This document shows positions 55,853-64,000 of a stretch of DNA of 64,000 bases, piece after piece. The translations under genes and the position numbers were made by a program. A model generated the notes under the pieces. It searched no databases, was not told where the DNA came from, and saw only the letters and a list, made by a program, of their open reading frames with translations. Source of the stretch: Acheta domesticus (taxonomy: Eukaryota > Arthropoda > Insecta > Orthoptera > Gryllidae); contig JAHLJT010004567.1 in assembly GCA_031308135.1 (NCBI GenBank), positions 129,341,356-129,405,355 on the forward strand, read 5' to 3'. Position 1 is the stretch's first letter. Each line of letters opens with the position of its first letter.

Positions 55853-56010
55853 CAAATAGATGAGGTCGCTAAAGCTCAAGAGCCGTAGCTGCCTGGTGCC
55901 TGAAGGGTCGAGGGTTCGAATCCCAAACGCGGCTTGGATCTTTGTAAGTGTGTAATTGTCCTTTCCTTCCTTCATCATCATCATCATCATCATCATTTCA
56001 TACCTCATCC
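55853..56010 (+). mobile_element. tRNA-derived SINE with an internal (CAT)n
   Basis: Head GATGAGGTCGCTAAAGCTCA, GAGCCGTAGCTGCCTGGTGC and the B box GAGGGTTCGAATCCC as at 49432. Then GTGTAATTGTCC and a run of eight TCA/CAT units followed by TTTCATACCT. Confidence 0.75.
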
Positions 56011-57599
56011 CTCGGGGTTGAAGGCGTCATACTTTAGTCCGAGAACGGCACTGCACGGCTGTCTTAGCGACCTCGGTCCCGGCTCGGCAACACACGCTAA
56101 TATGAACATTAATCATATTATTCGGTGTGGCTCAGGCCATCAAACCATGACTTCGTCCTGTTCAAGTAAAACAAAAAGGGTAGTTAATAATACATTTATG
56201 CACAAAAAGGAATAACAAATGTTCAAAATACATACATTTTTAAAGACACAGCAATAAACGAATGAATGGCCCGATAGTAAATGTGAGAATGGGATCTCCG
56301 CCATGTTTGTAGGCTTGTTTTGCTACACCAGGAGAAAACGTTCGTTCAAAAGTTGGAGACATTTTTGAGAATTGTTTTAAAACGCTAAAGCTTCATGAAT
56401 CACCAAAAATCTTAATAATTGTTTCATATTTGCAGGGTTTGCATTTGCTTGTTCAGTCGGATCGATGGGCGAATACGAATTTGGAAGAAAATCGTCACAA
56501 TTGTAAACGCTCTAGCGTTTTTTGCCCAATTTGACAGGTGTGCACCAACATGGCGCTATCTGACACGGACCGAGAGTTACTGAGAGCGCCACCGTCGACG
56601 GGTAGGAGTCTCCCCCTCTCTTGTGACAATTGTTGTGCACGTGCCGATCACGTTTCTTGTTAACACTCCAGTGGAAGTTAACCATTTGGCTATTTTTCGT
56701 TAGTTCTTCTCAAAGACATTGGAAATTCACTACTTCCCCTGTTGCTCAAAGCCAAAGGAACTGCTTAACCAAGGAGTGCTTGCAATATATCTGTGAGGTC
56801 CAAGCCATAGAAAGTTTATTTTCCAGAATAATCGGGATGCACTAGTCATCTGATATTTCATTTATTCCTTCATTGTACTTTTCTGAAAACGCCTTGCCTT
56901 CTATTTTTATCCTTCTGCTGAATCATTTCCAGTGAGCATGTTGAAACGTGATTGCTGCTCTGCGCGATATGTCATAACACGTTGGGTGAAATGGCACCAG
57001 TGCATTGAGAGTTCCTGATATAAGCGGTACATGTAAAGGCAATATTTACAACCGTGTCTATGAGAGGTGCATGCACAGATAATGTAATAATTTGTCTTAT
57101 CTAGGATCTTCTTTCAAAATTTCTTACCAAAGGCAAAGAAGATTTGCAGGTGACGTCTGTAGGGAAATTGCAAAGATATGCAGACCTTTCGAAATGGAAA
57201 AAACACAAAAAGTTTCTAAATATATTTGTGAAAAATATAAAATATATGTTTGTTTAGAACACGCCAAAATCATTGATAGAAATTGTAATGAATATTTAAG
57301 AAGATAATAAGATGTTTATTTATTTTTGCGTGTACTTTGTCAATTTTTTCCTTCCTTACCATAATCCAGACTAAATCTTTGCAATGTAGGACTCATTAAC
57401 CATTGCTTTGAGGGACATGTTCAAACATAGTAAAATACATATTTCTGTAAAAATGATCTTCATGTCCTTCGCATTCACAAAAAGTTGCAGCTGTATCTGA
57501 GAGGTACATTGCGGGCACTCCCGGGTTAAGCTGTCTTATTCCTCGCTATTGCTTTGATGATAAGTTCCTCTATTACATACTGTTCTTTGGCTCGAGAAC
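56011..57599. other. Mostly unassigned DNA with one dispersed repeat
   Basis: 56290-56560 is the second copy of the dispersed repeat at 33330-33610. Short frames at 56630-56845 and 57092-57307 are not matched to any family. No other feature is recognised. Confidence 0.4.
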
Positions 57600-57860
57600 A
57601 TACTACGGGCCTTGGCCGATCAGGGAGCCGATCCCAGCCTCTCGGACATGGGATAGGGGTTTCGTGCGGTTAGCACGAAGTCATCCCTTCACCGCATACA
57701 TTGGTCTTCATAACCTTAGGGTGAGTTTTCTCGTCACCACACGCAATAGATATTGGGACATTTGTATGGAAGCGCACAGGCATAATCGACCTCGGCCGGG
57801 AATCGATGCCGGGGTTGCGCTGTGGAAAGCGAGCACGCTAACCAACGGGGCGTAGAGGGA
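57600..57860 (-). mobile_element. tRNA-derived SINE
   Basis: Minus-strand head CGCCCCGTTGGTTAGCGTGC (A box) with GCATCGATTCCCGGC (B box) about 40 bp later. A GC-rich body follows with CGGTTAGCACGAAGTCATCC on the plus strand. This is a different family from the SINEs at 36 kb and 49 kb. Confidence 0.7.
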
Positions 57861-58344
57861 CGCCTACACCCTGTGACTACTTCAAAAAACAAATAAAGGA
57901 ATTGAATTTGTAGAAATAGGTACACAGATGATTCATAACTATAATTGAAAATAACAAGAATTATGGTACGATCATATAGAATATTTATAACAAGCAAAAA
58001 ACATTTATTTAGCATTTAAAAACAAACATTAATAGCAAAATATATAAATAGGATAGAAACTTAGGAGCAATGACGTATAATCGGTAGTTTAACAGTGGTT
58101 CGTAAGTACATAAGTAGCTTATTTTCCGGAACGCTATAACAGACTGTATGTAGATGACAAACGTGACGAATTCGTTTTGTCAGAAATATTAACGTGTTTT
58201 AGAACATTGTATTACATTAAAACAACAAGTCGGCTTAACAAATTGTCCAGTTTGCTCCATCTGCCACATCTCATATCTGCTTCTCTGGCACTTACACATT
58301 AACGAAACTATTCCTGAAGATGGGTGCAGATTATTAACAAGTGG

Positions 58345-58470
58345 TGCTACAACAGCACTTACTTTCCCGTATTAGAGGAAACAGCTAAGTAGTACTGTAA
58401 TATTGCACTTTATGCGCTACTAACATCTTCGCTTGGAACTCACTATTTCCATTGCAGTGTTGTCAGAACT
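58345..58470 (+). mobile_element. R1-like 5' end fragment
   Basis: CAAGTGGTGCTACAACAGCA then CTTACTTTCCCGTATTAG matches the family start. What follows diverges quickly. Confidence 0.5.
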
Positions 58471-59076
58471 ATGTGAATTCTACAACTTCACAAAAATAGA
58501 ATGCAAAAGTTTTGTAACCCTGTATTGGAAAAAGAAGCCTGATACCCTGGAAATATAGAAATGCCTTCCATTGGGCCATGATTAGGGAAGAGTATTTTAA
58601 AACCATGCAACAAATTCTCTACTCACTACAAATGGTACAGCATTTGGTGCAAAACTAAATATTTGCCTGCAAATATCAACATAAATTTGAAAATTATAAC
58701 TCCTTTTCATACAGCTCCATTAGGTCACAACAATGACACTAATTCACAGATATTCCCGAGCGCAAAGTGAATTCCATTGTTGCAGAACCTGTATTGTCGC
58801 TATTCTGAGAGCTATTAATTCTTTTTACTTATTTCAAATATTTCAAAATAAACAATTTCTAAAATATTAATGTGTAAGTCTCTAACAAAGTTCGAATGTA
58901 AGAAACGAAGAAAGAAATAATATACAAAATTGCACATTCTAATTTACGACGCATCCAGCTGTCCGAAGCGCAGTAAATTTACAGCGGCCTATAACGTTTG
59001 TCACAAAATTAAAGAAAAACTACTCGTATTTTGAAAAAATTAAGCATGGCCGTATTTATTTATTTGTCAAAAAACA

Positions 59077-60717
59077 GAAACAGAATGGCACAGACTTTCC
59101 CGTATTAGTTTTCTATTTTCCTGGGTCTTCGCTAGCTATTCGGAATTGCCACATACTCTTTCTTGCCAGCTACCATCTATCATCGCCAAAAGTACATTTT
59201 TTGTCATTTTCTTAATTTTTCGGTTTTCTATTGGTAGAACAGAAACATTAATTTTAGAATATTAAAGAACACAAAAACCTAGCCGTAAATGGCAATTTTC
59301 TTTTAAAAATTATGTGCCGTTTAAGAGAAAATGGCGTTTTAGCACTAAAAATGCAAAATTTGAAGCTCATTTTCACAGAAAATTTTTGAGTTTTCAAAAT
59401 ACTTTATTTGAAGTTATTTGAAGCACTTACACTCACAAATATAATCATCTTTACAAATTGCGGATAATGTGCATATTAAAGATGTGAGAGATCGTTCAAA
59501 AAATTTATATTTATATAATTTTTGAAAATAACAAAAACAAACTCAAAATAAACTTCACGCTATACTAATGAGTGTAATTAGCACTATCCGTTGCAAAAGT
59601 TTCAAGAAAAAAATTGCAGCCATATACGAGAAAATGACGTTTGAGCATTTCTGAAAATGCCGAAATTTGAGCTACTTTTCACAGAAAACGGTAGTGTTTT
59701 CGAGAAACTTTTCACAGAAAACGGTAGTGTTTTCGAGAAACTTTACTTGACATTATTTAAAGCATATATACTCGTAAATATAATAATGTAAAAAAATCGC
59801 CGATAATGTAAATATTAACGACGTGAGAGACAAGTAAAAAAATTTACATTTTTGTAATTTTTGAAAAAACCAACCGATAGACCAAAATGGCTTTTATGTC
59901 ATTGATAGAGTACATTTACCACTATCCCTACCAAAAGTTTAAAGAAAACATTTGGAGCCGTTTTTGAGAAAATTTTGTTTTGTAATTTTTTAAAATTGCA
60001 CATATTGCACGCAATATAGCACGAAAACTACCAAAATTGTGAAAAACATTTCCATGACCTTTATTAAAGAACTCAATATGCAGAACAAATTTTATTTGAA
60101 GAAAAAGTCTTTATCTTCAATTTTGTAGTTGGAGAAAGACGCCGAAAAAAATTCAAACTTTCACAATTTTCGAAAATTCAGAGCTGTACGTGAATATCGG
60201 AGCTATGCCATGTTAAAAAGTGTATTTTCCTCTATTCATACAAGAAATTTAAAGAAAAAATTTGGAGCCGTTTTTGAGAAAATGTTGAAAATCCCCGGGG
60301 GGCTTCATATAAAGTACCCCCAAATTTTAAAGAATCTTTTTCAAAATCACAAAGCTTCAACTAGAATCAGATCGACTGGGGAATATCAATTTTGAAGAAA
60401 ATCGACCGAACAGTTTAGGCGTTAGCGTTGACCACAGACGGACAGACGGACAGACGGACGGACGGACGGACAGACGGACGAAATGCCGTCAATCGATTTT
60501 TAAGTATGAAGAAGCAACAAATCATGGATTTTGACCACACCACGTGTTAGGGGATTTTTTTTCTTAATTTAGCAACTGGTTTTATCCACTTATTCGTTTT
60601 CACGGCCCGGCAATTAATTTTTTTCCGCCGAAAATTGGCCATTTTTTCGCGCAGCATTACATAACTTTCCCTATACTACGTATATCACTCCGTGTATACG
60701 TACGTATACGGGAAAGT
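59077..60717 (+). mobile_element. R1-family repeat, best near-full-length copy (1641 bp)
   Basis: Starts within the family head (CAGAATGGCACAG, lacking the usual first 12 bases). It has ACTTTCCCGTAT at 59094 and ends ATACGGGAAAGT at 60706-60717, so the two ends carry a 12-bp inverted repeat. Just before the end a hairpin forms between ACTTTCCC (60664) and GGGAAAGT (60710). A block of GGAC/AGAC units lies at 60433-60480. A 33-bp tandem duplication is at about 59678-59745. AAAAAACA flanks both ends (59069-59076 and 60718-60725), a possible 8-bp target duplication, though A-rich. No ORF. Class unresolved: the inverted ends suggest a DNA element; the A-tailed hairpin end and 5' truncation suggest retroposition. 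Confidence 0.8.
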
Positions 60718-61014
60718 AAAAAACACTAATTTAGTTTACAGTTAATTTTAAAACTAGTAATGAATTTTAAGTTTAAAACTAAAAGTAATGAAAAATTACC
60801 AATTTTTTTTATTTTAATAGAAGGAACATTCTTTTGTTGACACAGATCTGCATTCTCACAACATCTCTCCCCTCCTATCGCAAATGCGTCAGCATTTTTT
60901 AGACGAACTGTACAGGCTGGCGCGAGTGGCTGAGTGCATGTGGCGATTTTGCTTATCTCTTTCTTATCCTCTCCGATTCCCTTACACACACTTTCATTAA
61001 CATGCAATACACAA
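60718..61014. other. Unassigned DNA
   Basis: About 300 bp between R1 and the GC-rich repeat; nothing recognised. Confidence 0.5.
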
Positions 61015-61361
61015 CCACAGATGCCGGAAGATCGGTCGGGAGCGTAGAGCGTGTCCCGGCTACAGCGGTGCTCTGTTGGTGGGTGATATCTCGTTGGGGA
61101 AAACCCCACCAGCCGACAGTAGGATGGTGGCAAATCTCGTCTTCAAGGGGGGCAAGGCCATCGCCACTTCTTGAGCAAAACACGCACTACACACACGCGA
61201 CCAATAACTCTTCGTAGCTGACGCTCCCGGAATCACTTTTCGATCAATCAATCGATCAAACAGAAGTGAGCGGGCGAGGACGCTGAGCAGCACGCGAGGA
61301 CCGGTGGGGCGCCAGTGGCGCTGCCGCACGGAAATCGTAGAGGCAAAGAGTAATTAACCCG
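61015..61361 (+). repeat. GC-rich dispersed repeat, second copy
   Basis: Partner of 33640-33926 (see there). It starts with the GCCGGAAGATCGGTCGGGAG word also found at 49870. Confidence 0.75.
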
Positions 61362-61578
61362 AGATTATACTTCGGCTTTCGTAACGTGGGGCTTCAAGGC
61401 CCATCTTCACGATGGAATTGGTCACGGCATTTCGCGACTTTTCTCGGTCGTGTTTCTGGATGCCGCATGATCAAGCACTGGTTGATACGGTCGCGATCCA
61501 GTGGCAAGAGAGAAAAAGGCATATTGCACCGTGAAGCGGAACTTGACGAACCACGTTACGAAAGCCGAAGTATAATCT
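61362..61578. mobile_element. MITE with 25-bp terminal inverted repeats
   Basis: AGATTATACTTCGGCTTTCG followed by TAACGTGG at the left faces CCACGTTA and CGAAAGCCGAAGTATAATCT at the right. 217 bp, non-coding. The short relative of 33927-34405 without the nested palindrome. Confidence 0.85.
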
Positions 61579-61589
61579 GACCATGGTAC

Positions 61590-61653
61590 CTGTCGAACCT
61601 GCGTCCGTCAGGTCAGAAAGCTAATGCTCTACCACTCAGTCACCGCGGCTCCT
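61590..61653 (-). mobile_element. tRNA-derived SINE head
   Basis: Same head as at 36222: GGAGCCGCGGTGACTGAGTG then GTAGAGCATTAGC and GCAGGTTCGACAGG. Only the tRNA-like part is present, between a MITE and a TTA microsatellite. Confidence 0.7.
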
Positions 61654-61655
61654 AT

Positions 61656-61657
61656 TG

Positions 61658-61709
<52 letters not shown>

Positions 61710-61745
61710 CATTATTATTATCATTATCATTAATATTATTATTTT
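61656..61745. repeat. (TTA)n microsatellite
   Basis: About 28 TTA units with some TCA interruptions, at the 3' side of the truncated LINE. Confidence 0.95.
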
Positions 61746-61751
61746 TTTTTC

Positions 61752-62305
61752 ATTACATCACGACTAAAGATGTTGTGAGTCGGCTAAATGTAAAATCTAC
61801 TTCAGGTTGCAACCAGCTACCTAAGGAGCAGATCCGGTGATTGTCAGTGCCTCTACAATACTTTGCGCAAAATGTGGGCTGTTCCAAATAAGGAAATTTC
61901 TTGCACTTCCCAGTCTTTTGAATTACCAGGGAGTTTAGACAAGTTCTTACTCAAATTTTGCGAAACAAATCCCAGAGCTCCGGTAACTATCGGGACGACC
62001 TGTGCTTTTACGCCCCACATTCGGCTGATCTCGATTTCCAAACTCTTGTATTTAAGACGTTTCTCTGCCTTCTTGGTAACGACGTTTTGATCGCAAAGTA
62101 CAGCAACATCGATAAGTAAACACGGTTTTTTCGCCAAATCCCGGATAACTATATCCGGTTTTTTTTGCCGCTATCGTGCGATCAGTTTGAATTTGTTGGT
62201 CGTTCAATATCGTACACAGTCTAACAGACGTCACCGCTTTTGGTGAGTGTTCGTACTACTTGGGGCATGTGTTTGGAACTTCGAGGGCGGTACAGATCTG
62301 CCAAT
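61752..62305 (-). pseudogene. 3' part of a restriction-endonuclease-type LINE
   Basis: Minus-strand frames give KPDIVIRDLAKKPCLLIDVA (endonuclease PD..D motif), KSLEIEISRMWGVKAQVVPI and GTAHILRKVL, the C-terminal nuclease and tail of an R4-like LINE related to 49104-49420. It is 5'-truncated and enclosed by (TTA)n tracts on both sides. At least one frameshift. Confidence 0.8.
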
Positions 62306-62312
62306 GGAGGTA

Positions 62313-62314
<2 letters not shown>

Positions 62315-62360
<46 letters not shown>
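62315..62360. repeat. (TTA)n microsatellite
   Basis: About 15 units between the truncated LINE and the inverted-repeat DNA element end at 62361. Confidence 0.95.
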
Positions 62361-62361
<1 letters not shown>

Positions 62362-62830
62362 TCTAAGGAAATGTAGTGGGCATTTCAGGAGCAAAAAGTA
62401 TACTTCTTGCGTTCAGTGTACCATTACCCTTATTATCCTGATGTTGACATTTGGTGTCAATTTTAAAATACTAAAAGTCAATAGGAGCGTCACGGCAAGA
62501 CCTGTATGTAACAATCGACTGGCGTCCACTGCGTGACCATGTTATGAAAGAAAAGCATGTCATTCGTCTTAGAAAATCGATACAGAGTTGTGAAATGTGT
62601 GTACTGTTAGAAATAAGTATTTGCTCCAAATATTATAATAAGAAAATATTTGTCGAAAAAGAAATTTGTTGTTAAAAAATGGAATAACAGCGTCAAAATA
62701 TCGAGGATTAACCCAAAGATCTCGCTAAGAGCTAAGGGCGATGTTCATTTCTTCGCTGACATCATTTCGAGTATTTCTTTCACTTATACGGTGCCCGCGC
62801 AAAAACGCGTAACGGAACTGACTCATTTCC
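62361..62830 (+). mobile_element. Terminal region of the TAA-associated inverted-repeat DNA element
   Basis: CTCTAAGGAAATGTAGTGGG and the following 450 bp are collinear with 40152-40800, without the tandem duplication. Both copies adjoin a (TTA)n tract and end near GAACTGACTCA. Confidence 0.7.
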
Positions 62831-62956
62831 GCGCTCGACTGTCGAACCGAACGGACCTCTCTTATTGTTGTGAACAGTGAAGCCGTGTGAATTTGAAAAG
62901 ACTGTGAACCAGCGAAACGCTTGTGGACTGTGGAAACAGTGCCACTAGTGAGTGCT

Positions 62957-64000
62957 ATGCACAACGGGTACTGCCCGACAACCGGGCAGCTCATCAGTAA
63001 TGCCTTAACAACACTAAACAGTGATTATTCCATCCCAGAACTCAACGTATCGATGTTGTACAAAGAAGCAACGGAAACCATCAGTTCAGAAGTTACATCA
63101 ATGGAATCTCAATGAAGCCAAACAACAACGGGACCTCAGCCAAATCAACAGACCTCGTTCGGACAGCAAAACCTGGACTCATTACAAGGTAACGCTTCAG
63201 GCCAACATGCCGCAGGGCAAAATTTAAAGCGTCCTTCTGATGATGTTACCTCGGCTAACGAAACAAAAAGGTCTAATCTGCAATCAAAGCAAGCCCGCAT
63301 AGACAGTTCAACGCAGTATTCACATTCGGTCCCCACTGGCAACAGATTTCAGCCACTGAGCAGTGAACTAGAACCCAACAATCAAAATTGGATTAGTTAC
63401 ATAAATGAAACCTCGCCAAGTGTGTCAGAATCTGTTAAAATTCCGCCAATCTATGTAGCAAATATAACTAACATCACGAACTTTAGCAAGGAAATCAATA
63501 GCAAAGTGACAAATAGTTTCACACTTCAATTCATAAATAATAGAGTAAAAACACAACCAGAGAAAATCAGTGACTTCAGAGACATAACCAAATATCTAAT
63601 AAACACAGGAAGACAATTTCATACTTACAAGGACCCAGCAAATAAGAAATTCTCAGTTGTATTAAAAAACCTACACACATCAATCACAGAAGAGGAAATA
63701 TACACTGAACTGAAAGAGAAACACCCATCACTCATTAAAGTTACCAGACTCCGAAAAGACAATAACCCAATTCCAGTAATAGCAGCCGAATTCAACGGGA
63801 AAGAAAACATAGAAACTATTTTAGAAATAAGTCAAATTTGTAATCTTATTGTAAAAGCTGAAAGGAGAAGGAGACCTAAAGGCCCCATTCAATGCATGAG
63901 ATGTTTAGACTTTGGCCATACAAAAAATAATTGTAATCATAAAATTGCATGTATTTATTGTTCCAAAGATCATTATTCTGCAACTTGCCCCCATAAAAAT
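62957..64000 (+). pseudogene. Jockey-like LINE ORF1 (nucleic-acid-binding), runs off the window
   Basis: From ATG 62957 (MHNGYCPTTGQL) the frame is open except for one TGA at 63113-63115 and continues to the window edge, about 350 codons. The first 100 residues after the stop are Gln/Asn/Ser-rich. A central part (SVVLKNLHTSITEEEIYTEL) resembles the RNA-binding fold of jockey/insect LINE Gag-like proteins. The C-terminus holds two zinc knuckles, CMRCLDFGHTKNNC (CX2CX4HX4C) and CIYCSKDHYSATC (CX2CX3HX4C). The protein would coat element RNA. The reverse transcriptase ORF should follow outside the window. The TGA may mark a dead copy. Confidence 0.85.

Noticed and set aside
55934..56215. Frame with a poly-His run
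   Set aside because: The run is the (CAT)n tract in a SINE; no gene context.
59077..60717. R1 as a Helitron (3' hairpin)
   Set aside because: The hairpin is at the very end followed by GAAAGT(A)n, not the CTRR end of Helitrons, and both ends share an inverted repeat.
61655..61840. Leu-repeat frame
   Set aside because: Translation of the (TTA)n microsatellite.

Overview
The window looks like a piece of a large, transposon-rich, AT-rich insect genome. I infer an insect because it holds a chemosensory ionotropic receptor (IR) gene, jockey, RTE and R4/Dong-type LINEs, and tRNA-derived SINEs. I cannot name the species. I see no functional tRNA or rRNA gene, no CRISPR array and no bacterial operon. 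Nearly all long reading frames belong to mobile elements.

Host gene. Four exons of one divergent IR gene lie on the minus strand, in 5' to 3' order 19668-19385, 13026-12736, 5818-5522 and 4622-4445. Reading frames, splice sites and intron phases agree throughout: every joined intron is phase 2, and the joined length is exactly 350 codons including the stop. The exons cover the end of the first ligand-binding lobe, all three membrane segments, the pore loop and the second lobe. The N-terminal part is not identified. A signal-peptide exon at 32067-31801 is a possible start but is unproven. Each of the three introns carries, just downstream of the exon, a tandem array of 115-165 bp units that resemble the 3' end of that exon plus its splice donor (4925-5521, 11905-12735, and 18020-18780 with a unit near 19190-19330). 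I regard this as the most unusual feature of the window.

Mobile elements, left to right. An RTE LINE endonuclease fragment is at 1-1424. One AT-rich repeat family, here called R1, recurs throughout; it ends in a small hairpin plus GAAAGT(A)n and carries a GGACGGAC block, with a near-complete copy at 59077-60717. An R4-like reverse transcriptase fragment is split by a nested insertion (13170-13539 and 16985-17640). A broken jockey element is at 15013-16930. A solo LTR with a 5-bp target duplication is at 24206-24730. A nearly complete LTR retrotransposon at 25969-29520 has twin 381-bp LTRs and a 598-codon ORF but no polymerase. Foldback elements lie at 30383-30488 and 33927-34405.

The right half is dominated by (TAA)n microsatellites and the elements next to them. 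A near-intact R4/Dong-type LINE at 36243-40073 sits between two TAA tracts. Two directly repeated 5.0-5.7 kb elements with long terminal inverted repeats (44039-49059 and 50082-55795) contain matching internal debris. Two truncated pieces of a second restriction-endonuclease-type LINE (49104-49420 and 61752-62305) also abut TAA tracts. At the right edge a jockey-like ORF1 with two zinc knuckles runs out of the window.
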